From Schumannella luteola (GTDB lineage Bacteria > Actinomycetota > Actinomycetes > Actinomycetales > Microbacteriaceae), in assembly GCF_013408685.1 (NCBI RefSeq), contig NZ_JACBZY010000001.1, positions 2,480,001 to 2,544,000 on the forward strand: DNA of 64,000 bases, written 5' to 3'. This document shows positions 23,732-33,201 of the stretch, one piece after another (positions within the stretch are counted from its first letter, which is position 1; each line of letters starts with the position of its first letter). The notes below the pieces were generated by a model, which worked only from the letters and a program-made list of their open reading frames with translations, did not search any database and was not told where the DNA came from. A program made the position numbers and the translations under genes.

Positions 23732-24937
23732 TCAGTCGCGCAGCAGCCGCGCGAGCTCCGCGCCCACCTCGGCGAACTCGATGAGGAACGCGTCGTGCCC
23801 GTAGGGCGAGCTCAGCACGACGGGCACGTCGCCGTCGATGTTGCCGGGCACGTGGCGGGCGATGACCTCCTGGCCGCTCACCGGGAACAGGCGGTCGCTG
23901 TCGACGCCGAGCACGAGCGTGCGGGCCGTCACGCGGGAGAGCGCGGCGGCGACCCCCCCGCGGTCGCGGCCGACATCGTGCGAGTTCATCGCATCCACCA
24001 GCACCAGGTAGCTGTTCGCGTCGAAGCGCCGGGTGAACTTGTTGCCGTGGAAGCCGAGGTAGCTCTCGACCGCGAACACGCCGCCGCCCCCGAGCGGGTT
24101 CAGCCCCGACTGCCAGCTGCGCTCGAAGCGGTCGTCGAGCTCGGTGGGCGAGCGGTAGTTGAGCAGCGCCATCCGGCGGGCGAGGGCGAGGCCGTGGTGG
24201 GGCCCGCTGCCGTCGTCGGCGTCGTAGTAGTCGCCGCCGGCGAAGGCCGGATCCATGCGGATGGCCTCGGATTGCACCGAGTTGAGCGCGATCTGGTCGG
24301 CGCCCGAGAGCGGGGGAGCGGCGAGCACGGCGAGCCTGTCGACGCGCTGCGGGTGCTCGATCGCCCACTCGAGGGCGTGCATGCCGCCCATCGATCCGCC
24401 GACGACGAGCGCCCAGCGGGCGATGCCGAGCTCGTCGGCGAGGCGCACCTGCGCGGCGACCTGATCGCGGATCGTCAGGTACGGGAAGCGGGATCCCCAC
24501 TCGCGGCCGTCGGGGGAGAGGGCCGCCGGGCCGGTCGAGCCCTGGCAGCCGCCGAGCATGTTCGGCGCGAGGATGAACCACTCGGCCGGGTCGAGCGCGA
24601 GCCCCTCGCCGACGACGCCCGACCACCATCCCGCGGTCGCGTGCCCGTCGCCCGCGGGTCCGATCACGTGGCTGTCGCCGGTCAGCGCGTGCAGCACGAG
24701 CACCGCGTTGCTGCGGTCGGCGTTGAGCTCGCCCCAGCTCTCCCAGGCGATCGTGACGTGCGGCAGCGCGCCGCCGCGCTCGAGGTCGAGCGGGCCGATG
24801 CCGGTGAAACGGCGGTCGCCGGGAGCGTCCCCGTCGCGCCAGGCTCCGGAGACCGGCGGGGCTCCGATGAGCGCGCGGCGGTTCGACTCGGTGACGAAGG
24901 CGGAGGGGACGGCGTCTTCGGGGGTCTGCCAGTCCAC
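23732..24937 (-). CDS. metX: Homoserine O-acetyltransferase
   Basis: 401 aa alpha/beta-hydrolase-fold enzyme that acetylates homoserine with acetyl-CoA for methionine synthesis. It has the family's GVVGEGLALDPAEWFILAPN and LGGCQGSTGPAALSPDG segments, the nucleophile elbow VVGGSMGGMHALEW (catalytic Ser), a late acid in VLGVDSDRLFP and the catalytic His in SSPYGHDAFLIEF. The start is a GTG at 24937 with GGAGG almost adjacent, so the exact start is less certain. It lies 82 bases behind metY with a stem-loop between. MetX product feeds the MetY sulfhydrylation. Confidence 0.94.
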   Translation of the reverse strand: MDWQTPEDAVPSAFVTESNRRALIGAPPVSGAWRDGDAPGDRRFTGIGPLDLERGGALPHVTIAWESWGELNADRSNAVLVLHALTGDSHVIGPAGDGHATAGWWSGVVGEGLALDPAEWFILAPNMLGGCQGSTGPAALSPDGREWGSRFPYLTIRDQVAAQVRLADELGIARWALVVGGSMGGMHALEWAIEHPQRVDRLAVLAAPPLSGADQIALNSVQSEAIRMDPAFAGGDYYDADDGSGPHHGLALARRMALLNYRSPTELDDRFERSWQSGLNPLGGGGVFAVESYLGFHGNKFTRRFDANSYLVLVDAMNSHDVGRDRGGVAAALSRVTARTLVLGVDSDRLFPVSGQEVIARHVPGNIDGDVPVVLSSPYGHDAFLIEFAEVGAELARLLRD

Positions 24938-24959
24938 GCCTCCATCATCCCGGACGCGG

Positions 24960-24996
24960 AGGAGCCCGGCCGCCGTGTTACGACGACCGGGCTCCT
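24960..24996 (-). terminator. Stem-loop between metY and metX
   Basis: AGGAGCCCGG (24960-24969) pairs perfectly with CCGGGCTCCT (24987-24996) around a 17-base loop, 24 bases past the metY stop. It may attenuate read-through from metY into metX. Confidence 0.65.
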
Positions 24997-25019
24997 GCCG
25001 GTGATGCGGATGCGGTGGC

Positions 25020-26339
25020 TCAGGCCTCCGCGGCGGACTGCGCCGAGACCGCGCGGGCGGCGGCGAAGCCGGCCTCGAGGTCGGCCTTGAGGTCGTCGAC
25101 GTTCTCGATGCCGACCGAGAGACGCACGAGGCCGGGGGTGACGCCGGTCGTGAGCTGCTGCTCGGGGGTGAGCTGCGAGTGCGTCGTCGACGCCGGGTGG
25201 ATGATCAGGCTGCGCACATCGCCGATGTTCGCCAGGTGGCTGAACAGCTTGACGCTCTCGACCAGGGCACGGCCCGCATCCACGCCGCCCTTCAGCTCGA
25301 AGCTGACGACGGCGCCGACGCCGAGCGGCGCGTACTTCTGCGCGGCGGCGTGCCACGGGCTCGACTCGAGTCCCGAGTAGTTGACGCTCGCGACGTCGGC
25401 GTGCTGCTCGAGCCACTCGGCGATCGCCTGCGCGTTCGCGGTGTGACGCTCGATGCGCAGGCTGAGCGTCTCGACGCCCTGCAGCACCGTGAAGGCGCTG
25501 TCGGGCGAGAGGGCCGCGCCGGTGTCGCGCAGCAGCTGCACGCGGGCCTTGATGACGTAGGCGATGCTGTCGCCGAGCACGGTCGTGTAGCTGGCGCCGT
25601 GGTACGAGGGGTCGGGCTCGGTGAGGCCGGGGAACTTGTCGACGTGCTGGCTCCAGGCGAACTTTCCGCCGTCGACGATGACGCCGGCGATGACCGTGCC
25701 GTGGCCGCCGAGGAACTTGGTGGCCGAGTGCACGACGATGTCGGCGCCGAACTCGAAGGGGCGGATGAGGTACGGCGTCGCGATCGTGTTGTCGACGATG
25801 AGCGGCAGCTCGGCCTCGTGCGCGACCGCGGAGACGCCCTCGATGTCGAGCACGTTGATGCGCGGGTTGCCGATCGTCTCGGCGAAGAACGCCTTCGTGT
25901 TCGGGCGGACGGCCGCGTTCCACTCCTCGAGGTCGTCCTGGTTCTCGACGAAGGTGACCTCGATGCCGAGCTTGGCGAAGGTGTACTTGAAGAGGTTGTA
26001 GGTGCCGCCGTAGATCGACGACGAGGAGACGATGTGGTCGCCGGCCTCGGCGATGTTCAGGATCGCGTAGTTGATGGCCGCGGAGCCCGAGGCGACCGCG
26101 AGCGCCGCCGTGCCGCCCTCGAGCGCCGCGATGCGCTGCTCGAGCACATCCTGTGTCGGGTTGTTGATGCGGGTGTAGATGTTGCCGAACTCCGCGAGCG
26201 CGAACAGGTTCTTGGCGTGGTCGGCGCTGTTGAAGACGTACGAGGTCGTCTTGTAGATCGGCGTCGCACGGGCGTTGGTCACCGGGTCGGGCGCCGCCCC
26301 CGCGTGCACCTGTCGGGTCTCGAACTGCCAGTCGCTCAT
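25020..26339 (-). CDS. metY: O-acetylhomoserine (O-acetylserine) sulfhydrylase
   Basis: 439 aa PLP enzyme of the Cys/Met metabolism family, making homocysteine from O-acetylhomoserine and sulfide. N-terminal [20 protein letters not shown] and [16 protein letters not shown] match the family start; [18 protein letters not shown] is the PLP phosphate region, [12 protein letters not shown] contains the cofactor-ring Asp and [13 protein letters not shown] the Schiff-base Lys. Length (about 430) fits MetY rather than the shorter gamma-synthase MetB. It has a near-consensus promoter (TTGACC, 17 bases, TAATCT) and is followed by metX. Confidence 0.94.
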   Translation of the reverse strand: MSDWQFETRQVHAGAAPDPVTNARATPIYKTTSYVFNSADHAKNLFALAEFGNIYTRINNPTQDVLEQRIAALEGGTAALAVASGSAAINYAILNIAEAGDHIVSSSSIYGGTYNLFKYTFAKLGIEVTFVENQDDLEEWNAAVRPNTKAFFAETIGNPRINVLDIEGVSAVAHEAELPLIVDNTIATPYLIRPFEFGADIVVHSATKFLGGHGTVIAGVIVDGGKFAWSQHVDKFPGLTEPDPSYHGASYTTVLGDSIAYVIKARVQLLRDTGAALSPDSAFTVLQGVETLSLRIERHTANAQAIAEWLEQHADVASVNYSGLESSPWHAAAQKYAPLGVGAVVSFELKGGVDAGRALVESVKLFSHLANIGDVRSLIIHPASTTHSQLTPEQQLTTGVTPGLVRLSVGIENVDDLKADLEAGFAAARAVSAQSAAEA

Positions 26340-26356
26340 GGTCTCCCCTGTTTCAT
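26336..26356 (-). promoter_or_regulatory. Six-codon upstream ORF overlapping the metY start
   Basis: ATG at 26356 opens the frame MKQGRP, whose TGA overlaps the metY ATG as ATGA. The metY ribosome-binding site (GGGGAG) lies inside it. May be coincidental. Confidence 0.25.
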
Positions 26357-26389
26357 CGTCTCGGGATGGACTCCGGTTCGGGTGCCCGG

Positions 26390-26427
26390 CTCGTCACGAG
26401 ATTAGGCAGGGGGTGCGCGGCGGTCAA
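26390..26427 (-). promoter_or_regulatory. metY promoter with overlapping palindrome
   Basis: On the minus strand TTGACC (26422-26427) and TAATCT (26399-26404) are separated by exactly 17 bases, the best sigma-70-type promoter in the window. The 11-base perfect palindrome CTCGTcACGAG (26390-26400) covers the end of the -10 and the likely start point, a good position for a repressor. The leader is about 50 bases, too short for a known SAM-I or SAM-IV riboswitch. Confidence 0.7.
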
Positions 26428-26493
26428 CGGAGCCCGACACGAGGCGTAACCCGGGCGCGATCGAGGACTCGAGCGCGGTGGCGCGAGCGCGTC

Positions 26494-27612
26494 TCAGCGG
26501 CGGCGGGATCCCATCGGATCCGTGCGTCGCGGCCCCGGGCGACGGGGATCCCGCTCGACGAAGAGCCAGTCGACCCGCGGCTCGATCACGGGCCGGAAGA
26601 TCCGCCGCACGAGCGGACTCGCGAGGAAGATCGCGATGGCGAGCGAGGCGAGCACCATGGTCAGCAGCCAGGTGGCCGAGGCGTGCTCGTCCTTGAGGAT
26701 GCCGGTCTCGCGGATCGGGTACAGCACGAAGGAGTGCAGCAGGTAGATGTACATGGTCGCCTGCCCGAAGGCCGTGAACCAGGTCTCGCGGCGGGGGATG
26801 AGCGCGAAGAACGCCGCCGAGAGCAGCACGGCGAAGAGCATGAGCCCGAATCGCAGGAACCCGGCCCACCACTCGTTCTCGCCGAGCCCCTTGAAGGAGT
26901 CGTCGTAGAAGAACCAGTAGCGCAGGTCGAAGTCGCGGAACGGCGTGACGTTGACGTAGACGACGGCGAACCAGGTCGCGAACACGGCGACCGCGGCCGC
27001 GCGCACGCCCCAGACCGCGCCGGCGCCGGCGCGGCGCCACCAGTCGACCACCGGCCACTTGCGCAGGTACCAGCCGAGCAGGAAGAACGGCGCGATGCCG
27101 ATCGCCCGCGAGAGCGAGAACGTCGAGTCGACGTTGTCGAAGTAGCCGACCCCGACCGCGAAGAGCACGGCCCAGAGCATCGGCCAGCGCAGCTGCACGA
27201 GGTAGGGCAGCACCACTCGGAAGATGCCGAGCGCGAGCAGGAACCAGAGCGTCCAGTGCGGCTGCGTCGGATTGAAGCTGTTCTTGCCCTCGACGAGCCA
27301 CTGCACGAAGGTCCAGATCGCCTGCATGACGATGTACGGCACGAGGATGTCGCCGATGAGCCGGCGCATGCTGCGCCCGGTCGGCGGATCGGCCTTGGCG
27401 AAGTAGCCGCTGATGATCGCGAACGCCGGCATGTGGAAGGCGTAGATGAAGAGGTAGAGCGCCAGCGCGTTGTCGGAGTCGGAGGTCTGGCGCTGGATCG
27501 CGTGGCCGATGACGACGAGCGCGACGGAGGCCCAGCGGGCGTTGTCCCACAGGGGGATGCGCACCTTCGGCTTCGGGGCGGCGGGCGCGGACGCGGCGGC
27601 GGTGGTCGTCAT
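26494..27612 (-). CDS. Acyltransferase family 3 integral membrane protein
   Basis: 372 aa with about ten membrane helices. The first helix region contains WDNARWASVALVVIGHAIQR with the conserved His of acyltransferase_3 proteins; helix 2 (YLFIYAFHMPAFAIISGYF) and the loop LFFALIPRRETWFTAFGQAT are also typical. Relatives move acetyl or other acyl groups onto surface glycans (OafA, fucose acetylases). The C-terminal 45 residues are hydrophilic and basic, probably cytosolic. The ATG at 27612 is 9 bases after TACGCT. It is divergent from an SDR gene with 67 bases between starts. The acceptor glycan is unknown. Confidence 0.85.
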   Translation of the reverse strand: MTTTAAASAPAAPKPKVRIPLWDNARWASVALVVIGHAIQRQTSDSDNALALYLFIYAFHMPAFAIISGYFAKADPPTGRSMRRLIGDILVPYIVMQAIWTFVQWLVEGKNSFNPTQPHWTLWFLLALGIFRVVLPYLVQLRWPMLWAVLFAVGVGYFDNVDSTFSLSRAIGIAPFFLLGWYLRKWPVVDWWRRAGAGAVWGVRAAAVAVFATWFAVVYVNVTPFRDFDLRYWFFYDDSFKGLGENEWWAGFLRFGLMLFAVLLSAAFFALIPRRETWFTAFGQATMYIYLLHSFVLYPIRETGILKDEHASATWLLTMVLASLAIAIFLASPLVRRIFRPVIEPRVDWLFVERDPRRPGPRRTDPMGSRRR

Positions 27613-27621
27613 CGTGCCGTC

Positions 27622-27673
27622 AGCGTAGCGGCGCGGTCTCGGCGCACGCCGTCAGCCCGCCATGTCCTAGCGT
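27622..27673. promoter_or_regulatory. Divergent leaderless promoters, acyltransferase and SDR genes
   Basis: TACGCT on the minus strand (27622-27627), 9 bases from the acyltransferase ATG, and TAGCGT on the plus strand (27668-27673), 6 bases from the SDR ATG. Confidence 0.5.
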
Positions 27674-27679
27674 TGAGAC

Positions 27680-28450
27680 ATGACGAAGCGTGTGGTCGTG
27701 ACCGGTGCGAGCTCGGGGATCGGGGAGGCGACCGCGCGACGGTTCGCCGCGAACGGCTGGGAGGTCGTCGGCGTCGCGCGCCGAGCCGAGCGGCTCGCCG
27801 AGCTGCAGGCCGAGATCGGCCTGGTGCCCGTCGTCGCGGACCTCGCCGACGACGCGGCGCTCGAACGAGCCGCTGTCGAGATCTCGGCCCTCGGCCCGCT
27901 CGATGCGCTCGTGAACAACGCGGGTGGGGCCTTCGGCCTCGACACGGTGGAGCACGGCGACGTCGCCGACTGGCGCGCGATGTTCGAGATCAACGTCATC
28001 GCCGTGAAGCAGCTCATCGGCGCACTTCTGCCGGCGCTGCGCCGGGGTGCCGCCGAGCACGGCAACGCCGACATCCTCACCATCACCTCGATCGCCGCGC
28101 AGGTCGCCTACGAGGGCGGCGGGGGCTACAACGCGGCGAAGTTCGCGGCCCACGCGCTGATGGGCGCGCTGCGGCTCGAGCTCGTCGGCGAGCCGATCCG
28201 GGTGATCGAGGTCGCGCCGGGCATGGTCAAGACCGACTTCTCGCTCGTGCGCTTCGGCGGCGACCAGGAGCGCGCCGACGCGGTGTACCAGGGCGTCGAG
28301 AACCCGCTCACGGCCGACGACATCGCCGAGACGATCGTGCACGCGATCGAGCTTCCCGGTCACGTGAACCTCGACCTCGTGACGATCAAGCCGGTGGCGC
28401 AGGGCGCGCCCTACAAGCTCGCTCGCGGGCCGCTCGCGCCGAAGGACTGA
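27680..28450 (+). CDS. Short-chain dehydrogenase/reductase (YdfG/serine dehydrogenase-like)
   Basis: 256 aa classical SDR. The NADP-binding loop VTGASSGIGEATARRFA is at residues 6-22, NNAGGAF near 84, the catalytic Ser in TSIAAQ and Tyr/Lys in GGGYNAAKFAAHALMG. The stretch IRVIEVAPGMVKTDFSLVRF and C-terminal HVNLDLVTIKPVAQG resemble YdfG-type 3-hydroxy acid dehydrogenases with NADP preference (Arg 31 after VVGVARRAER supports this). The substrate is not certain. Likely leaderless and monocistronic; it faces the acyl-CoA ligase gene 31 bases away. Confidence 0.88.
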   Translation: MTKRVVVTGASSGIGEATARRFAANGWEVVGVARRAERLAELQAEIGLVPVVADLADDAALERAAVEISALGPLDALVNNAGGAFGLDTVEHGDVADWRAMFEINVIAVKQLIGALLPALRRGAAEHGNADILTITSIAAQVAYEGGGGYNAAKFAAHALMGALRLELVGEPIRVIEVAPGMVKTDFSLVRFGGDQERADAVYQGVENPLTADDIAETIVHAIELPGHVNLDLVTIKPVAQGAPYKLARGPLAPKD

Positions 28451-28480
28451 TCGGCGGCCGACCCGCGGCCCCATCCGTGC

Positions 28481-30061
28481 TCAGCGCCCGCGGAGGTCCT
28501 TGCGCAGGATCTTGCCGGCGGTCGACTTCGGCACCGCGTCGATGAACTCCACCTGACGCACCTTCTTGTAGGGCGCGACGTGCTCGGCGACGAAGTCGAT
28601 CACGGTCGGCTCGTCGAGCTCGGCGTCGGCGACCCGCACGACGAAGGCCTTCGGCACCTCGCCGTTCTCGTCATCGGGCACGCCGATCACGGCGGCGTCG
28701 CTGATGAGCGGATGGGTCAGCAGCAGCGCCTCGAGCTCGGCCGGCGGCACCTGGTAGCCCTTGTACTTGATGAGCTCCTTGAGCCGGTCGACGATGTAGT
28801 ACTCGCCCTCAGCGCCGATCTGGGCGATGTCGCCGGTGTGCAGGAAGCCGTCGGCATCCACCGTCTGGGCGGTCGCCTCGGCGTCGCCGAGATAGCCGAG
28901 CATGATGTTCGGGCCGCGCACCCAGAGCTCGCCGGAGCGGCTGCGCTCGGCGTCGCCGTCGAGTGCCGTGATCTCGTCGCCGGTCTCGACGTCGATGAGC
29001 CGGCACTCGGTGTTCGCGATCGGGAAGCCGATCGAGCCGATGGGCAGATCGGCCCGGCTCGGCGGGATGACGTGCGTGACCGGACTCGACTCGCTCATGC
29101 CGTAGCCCTGCTGGACCCGTGCACCGGTGCGGGCCTGCACGGCCTCGCCGAGGGCCGTGTCGAAGGGCGCCGCTCCGGACATGAGCCCGCGCAGGCTGCT
29201 CAGGTCGTACTGGTCGACCAGCGGGTGCTTCGCCAGCGCGACGCCGATCGGCGGCGCGATGAAGAGGAAGCTGAGCCGCTGGTTCTGGATCAGCTCGAGG
29301 AACTGCACCAGATCGAAGCGGGGCATCGTGACGAGCGTCGAGCGACGCTGCAGGGCGAGGTCGAGCAGCACCGTCATGCCGTAGATGTGGAAGAAGGGGA
29401 GCACTGCGAGGATGCGATCATCCGGCGACATGTCGAGCACCGGCGCGCACTGCTGCACGTTCGCGACGAGGTTGCGGTGGCTCAGCATCACGCCCTTGGG
29501 ACGACCGGTCGTGCCGGATGAATACGGCATGACGGCGACATGGGTGGCGGGATCGAAGCGCACCTCGGGCGGCGGCGCTCCGAGGGTGAGCAGGTCGCGC
29601 AGCGATCGGAAGCCCTCGGCTCCGTCGAGCACGACGATGCGCGCGTCGGGGATGCCGACCTCGCGCGCCGCCGCGAGCGCGGCCGGCAGGAGGGGCGAGA
29701 CCGTGAACAGCATCCGCGCCCCCGAGTCGCGCAGCTGCTTGACGATCTCCTCGGCCGTGAAGAGCGCGTTCACGGTGGTCGCGGTCGCGCCGGAGCGCAG
29801 GATGCCGTGGAAGACGGTCGCGAACGCGGGCACGTTCGGGCTGTGCAGAGCGACGACGTCGCCGACGCCGATGCGCTCGGCGGCGAGCGCCCCCGACAGG
29901 GTGAGGACCTGGCCGACCAGCTGGCGGTAGGTCGTCTCGGCGCCGCTCGGGCCGTCGACCAGGGCGACGCGGTCGAGGTCGGCCTCGTCGATCCCCGAGA
30001 AGAGGTAGTCGAAGAGGCTGACCTCGGGGATCGTCTCGTCGGGGAAGGGGCTGCGGAACAT
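28481..30061 (-). CDS. Acyl-CoA synthetase, 4-coumarate--CoA ligase-like
   Basis: 526 aa adenylate-forming enzyme. Core motifs are the P-loop PYSSGTTGRPKGVMLSH, GYGMSESSPVTHVIPP, the hinge FLHTGDIAQIGAEGEYYIVDRLKE region and the C-terminal catalytic Lys in PKSTAGKILRKDL. The overall pattern matches plant-type 4CL and bacterial aromatic or fatty acid CoA ligases. AAAGGAG lies 6 bases before the ATG at 30061, which fixes the start. It is 92 bases downstream of an MFS gene on the same strand, which may supply the aromatic or acyl acid. The exact acid is unknown. Confidence 0.88.
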   Translation of the reverse strand: MFRSPFPDETIPEVSLFDYLFSGIDEADLDRVALVDGPSGAETTYRQLVGQVLTLSGALAAERIGVGDVVALHSPNVPAFATVFHGILRSGATATTVNALFTAEEIVKQLRDSGARMLFTVSPLLPAALAAAREVGIPDARIVVLDGAEGFRSLRDLLTLGAPPPEVRFDPATHVAVMPYSSGTTGRPKGVMLSHRNLVANVQQCAPVLDMSPDDRILAVLPFFHIYGMTVLLDLALQRRSTLVTMPRFDLVQFLELIQNQRLSFLFIAPPIGVALAKHPLVDQYDLSSLRGLMSGAAPFDTALGEAVQARTGARVQQGYGMSESSPVTHVIPPSRADLPIGSIGFPIANTECRLIDVETGDEITALDGDAERSRSGELWVRGPNIMLGYLGDAEATAQTVDADGFLHTGDIAQIGAEGEYYIVDRLKELIKYKGYQVPPAELEALLLTHPLISDAAVIGVPDDENGEVPKAFVVRVADAELDEPTVIDFVAEHVAPYKKVRQVEFIDAVPKSTAGKILRKDLRGR

Positions 30062-30153
30062 GCGCTCTCCTTTGAACACCTGTCGTGGGCTGCTGTCTCG
30101 ATCCTCGCCGCCGTCGCCCGTCGCGACAAGCGCCGAGGCGATCGTCGCGGGAA

Positions 30154-31677
30154 TCAGACAGCAGGGCTGTGCGGCTCCGGCGGCACGACGATCGGATCGG
30201 CAGCGGCGTCTCCGTCGCGCCCCGACCCGGGGTCGCTGTCGGAGAACGCGGAGCGCGGCACGAGCAGCAGCGCCCCGAACGCGGCGAGCGCGCCGGCACC
30301 GCACACGATCCAGACCGTGAGGTAGCCGCCGAGCGAGGCGGCGGACATGCCCGCTCCGGTCACGAGCACGACGCCGAAGACGCTGGAGGCGAAGCTGCCG
30401 CCGATCGTCTTGGTCGTGTTGGTGAGCCCGGTCGCGACCCCCGTCTGACCGCGCGGGGCGGCGGCGGCCGCGGCGGAGGGCAGGGCGGCGACGAGGGCGC
30501 CGCTGCCGAGCCCCGCGATCACCATGTTCGTCAGCACCTCGGCGAGCGTGAGGTGGAAGGGCACGAACAGCAGGTAGCCCAGCGCGACGAGCAGCGCGGC
30601 GATCAGCAGCATCGTTCGCGGGCGGATGACGCGCGACAGCGCCGCGAAGACGCCGGCTCCGATGATCAGCGCGACCAGGTAGATGCCGATCACGATCGAG
30701 CGGTCGCCCGCATCCAGCCCCAGTCCGTAGCCGTTAGCGGGATCGGTGCCCGCGTAGGTCGAGAGCGGCACCTGCGCGCCGAGCACGCTGATGCCGAAGA
30801 GACCCGCGGTGAGCTGGATCGGCCACATCGATCGGCGGCCCAGCGCGCGCAGGTCGATCGCCGGATCCGGATGCTTCAGCTCGAGGCGGCCCCAGGGCAC
30901 GAGGAGCAGCACCCCGGCGGCGATGCACGCCCAGACCCACCACGCGCCGGGCCCGTTCAGGCGCAGGAAGGTGAGCCCGCTCGTGACGAGCACCAGGCTC
31001 AGAGCGAGCAGGGCGAAGCCGCCGCCGTCGAGGCGACGACCCGGCAGGGGCTCCGACTCGGGCACGCCGAACAGCACGGCGAAGAACACGAGCGAGACCA
31101 CGACCGCCGGGGCGATGAGCGTCGGCGGCACCTGCTCGCCGAGCGCCGCGAACAGTCGTCCGCCGCCGAGGGCACCCGCGATCGCCCCGACCTCGAGCGC
31201 GACGACCAGCAGCCCGGCCGAGCGGCGCGTCGCCGTCGCGGCGGTGCCGGTGCGCCGCCCGCGGTCGAAGATCAGGGCGACCTCGAGCGGCAGCCAGACG
31301 GCGGCGACCCCCTGCAGCGACCAGGCGATGAGGAAGGTCGTGAAGTCCTGCGCGAGCACGAGCGCCCACGAGGCCAGCGCGGTGACCGCGATCGAGATCA
31401 GCAGCATCCGCTTGTGGCCGAGCATGTCGCCGAGCTTCGCCAGCAGCGGCACGGTCGCCGCCGAGAGCAGCAGCTGGCCGGCCTCGAACCAGTTGAAGTC
31501 GGCGTCGTGGATGCCGAGGTGCCCGACGATGTCGCTGATCAGCGGCACGTAGTAGCCCTGCAGGATGCCGCTGGCCAGCTCGACCAGGAACAGGAACCCG
31601 ACGAGCGACAGGGTGATCGAGCCCGGGCGGCGACGTGGCGACGCGGTCGGGGGATCGGGGAGGCGCGGCGTCGTCAT
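30154..31677 (-). CDS. MFS transporter with 14 helices (DHA2-like)
   Basis: 507 aa. Fourteen hydrophobic segments, with LGDMLGHKRMLLISIAVTAL as the loop 2-3 motif and LVVALEVGAIAGALGGGRLF in helix 5. A GVPESEPLPGRRLDGGG loop and LGRLELKHPDPAIDLR lie in the central cytosolic region. The C-terminus is Asp/Pro-rich and hydrophilic. Such transporters export drugs or small acids; its position before the acyl-CoA ligase hints at uptake or export of the ligase substrate. The ATG at 31677 is 6 bases after TAGCAT, so the gene is probably leaderless. Confidence 0.85.
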   Translation of the reverse strand: MTTPRLPDPPTASPRRRPGSITLSLVGFLFLVELASGILQGYYVPLISDIVGHLGIHDADFNWFEAGQLLLSAATVPLLAKLGDMLGHKRMLLISIAVTALASWALVLAQDFTTFLIAWSLQGVAAVWLPLEVALIFDRGRRTGTAATATRRSAGLLVVALEVGAIAGALGGGRLFAALGEQVPPTLIAPAVVVSLVFFAVLFGVPESEPLPGRRLDGGGFALLALSLVLVTSGLTFLRLNGPGAWWVWACIAAGVLLLVPWGRLELKHPDPAIDLRALGRRSMWPIQLTAGLFGISVLGAQVPLSTYAGTDPANGYGLGLDAGDRSIVIGIYLVALIIGAGVFAALSRVIRPRTMLLIAALLVALGYLLFVPFHLTLAEVLTNMVIAGLGSGALVAALPSAAAAAAPRGQTGVATGLTNTTKTIGGSFASSVFGVVLVTGAGMSAASLGGYLTVWIVCGAGALAAFGALLLVPRSAFSDSDPGSGRDGDAAADPIVVPPEPHSPAV

Positions 31678-31683
31678 GCACGG

Positions 31684-31731
31684 ATGCTAGAGCGATCCTC
31701 GCCTCGGGTGCGACGGCCGCGCCGATAGCCT
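31684..31731. promoter_or_regulatory. Divergent promoters of the MFS and peptidase E genes
   Basis: TAGCAT on the minus strand (31684-31689), 6 bases from the MFS ATG; TAGCCT on the plus strand (31726-31731), about 43 bases before the peptidase start, which has its own GGAAGGAG ribosome-binding site. Confidence 0.5.
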
Positions 31732-31774
31732 GGCGGGGCCGATCGCGCGGTGCGGCGGCGAGGAAGGAGCCGGT

Positions 31775-32506
31775 GTGAGCATCCATCTCGTGGGCGGAGG
31801 CTGGCGCGACGCCGGCGACCCGGAGGTCTACGGCCGCTTCATCGCCGAAGCCTCGGTGCGCGCCGCGGGGAGCTCGCGCATGGTGCCGCGCATCGGCGTC
31901 GTCGTGATCGCCGAGGAGGACGCCGACGCCGGTGAGCTGCGACGCCGCTACCGCGCCGCTCTCGAAGCGGTCGCGCCCTGCGATCCGGTCGTCACGGTCG
32001 TCGCCGAGGGCGAGCAGATCGCGAGCTCGGTGCTCAGCGACATCGACGCGCTCTTCGTCGGCGGCGGGCTCACCCCGGCCTACCACCACGCCCTCGAGCC
32101 GCTCTACGACGAGGTGCGTCTGCTCGTGGCCGACGGCCTGCCCTACCTCGGGTTCTCGGCGGGCGCGATGATCGCCGCCGAGCACGCGCTCATCGGCGGC
32201 TGGCAGATCGACGGGATCGTCGTCTGCCCCTCCGACACCGCGGAGGACCTCGAGGAGGTCACGGTGGTGTCGGGTCTCGGGCTGGTCGACCTCGCGATCG
32301 ACGTGCACGCGGCGCAGTGGGGCACGCTGTCGCGCCTCGTCGCGGCGACACAGGCCGGACTCGTGCCCGGCGGAGTCGCGATCGACGAGGGCACCGTGCT
32401 GATCGTCGGCGACGAGTCGCTCGCGGTCGGCGGCACGGGCAATGTGTGGCAGATCGTCGAGACGGATGACGGCGTCGCGGTGGCGACGCTCGGGGGAGGC
32501 GAGTGA
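31775..32506 (+). CDS. Peptidase E-like protein (family S51, type 1 glutamine amidotransferase fold)
   Basis: 243 aa. The start [20 protein letters not shown] and [17 protein letters not shown] are typical, and [17 protein letters not shown] carries the nucleophilic Ser of peptidase E/cyanophycinase proteins. The C-terminal [26 protein letters not shown] holds the late strands. Substrates of the family are Asp-X dipeptides or cyanophycin; without the full His/Glu geometry it is safest called S51-like. The GTG at 31775 follows GGAAGGAG. It overlaps ung by 4 bases, so the two are translationally coupled. Confidence 0.82.
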   Translation: MSIHLVGGGWRDAGDPEVYGRFIAEASVRAAGSSRMVPRIGVVVIAEEDADAGELRRRYRAALEAVAPCDPVVTVVAEGEQIASSVLSDIDALFVGGGLTPAYHHALEPLYDEVRLLVADGLPYLGFSAGAMIAAEHALIGGWQIDGIVVCPSDTAEDLEEVTVVSGLGLVDLAIDVHAAQWGTLSRLVAATQAGLVPGGVAIDEGTVLIVGDESLAVGGTGNVWQIVETDDGVAVATLGGGE

Positions 32507-33201
32507 CCGCCGACGCGGCCGCGGCTCCGAGACCTCTCGCCGAGCTGGTCGCGCCGGATTGGGCCACAGCTCTCGCGCCGGTGGAGTCGCGCGTGCACGA
32601 GCTCGGCGACTTCCTGCGCGCGGAGACCGCCGCCGGGCACCGCTACCTGCCGGCCGGCGACGCCGTGCTGCGGGCCTTCGCACGTCCGCTGGCGGACGTG
32701 CGGGTGCTGATCGTCGGCCAGGATCCCTACCCGACCCCCGGGCATCCCATCGGGCTCTCCTTCGCGGTCGACCGGCACGTGCGGCCGGTGCCGCGCAGTC
32801 TCGGCAACATCTACCGCGAGCTGCGCGACGACCTCGGCATCGCGACCCCCGAGCACGGCGACCTGACGGCCTGGGCCGACCAGGGCGTGCTTCTGCTCAA
32901 CCGCGTGCTGACGGTGCGAGCCGGATCAGCGGCATCCCATCGCGGCAAGGGCTGGGAGGCGGTGACCGAGCGGGCGATCCAGTCGCTGGTCGAGCGGGGC
33001 GGCCCGCTCGTCGCGATCCTCTGGGGACGCGACGCCGGCACGCTGCGGCCGCTGCTCGGCGAGACCCCGATCATCTCCTCACCGCACCCCAGCCCGCTCT
33101 CGGCGTCGAACGGCTTCTTCGGCTCGAAGCCGTTCAGCCGGGCGAACGCGGCGCTCGAGTCGCTCGGCGCGGCGCCGGTCGACTGGCGCATCCCCGACTG
33201 A
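32503..33201 (+). CDS. ung: Uracil-DNA glycosylase, family 1
   Basis: 232 aa base-excision repair enzyme that removes uracil from DNA. The water-activating motif is [19 protein letters not shown] with the catalytic Asp, followed by [15 protein letters not shown] and the minor-groove loop [20 protein letters not shown] with the catalytic His. Length is normal. It starts by a GTGA overlap with the peptidase E-like gene. The first 45 residues ([18 protein letters not shown]) include a short Ala-rich lead-in. All active-site residues are present. Confidence 0.95.
   Translation: MTADAAAAPRPLAELVAPDWATALAPVESRVHELGDFLRAETAAGHRYLPAGDAVLRAFARPLADVRVLIVGQDPYPTPGHPIGLSFAVDRHVRPVPRSLGNIYRELRDDLGIATPEHGDLTAWADQGVLLLNRVLTVRAGSAASHRGKGWEAVTERAIQSLVERGGPLVAILWGRDAGTLRPLLGETPIISSPHPSPLSASNGFFGSKPFSRANAALESLGAAPVDWRIPD

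Noticed and set aside
26340-26400. SAM riboswitch upstream of metY
   Set aside because: The leader is about 50 bases and lacks the conserved core and pseudoknot of SAM-I or SAM-IV. A palindromic operator fits better.
28481-30304. Longer acyl-CoA ligase starting at 30304
   Set aside because: The extra 81 residues overlap the MFS gene and are Arg-rich shadow sequence; AAAGGAG precedes the ATG at 30061.
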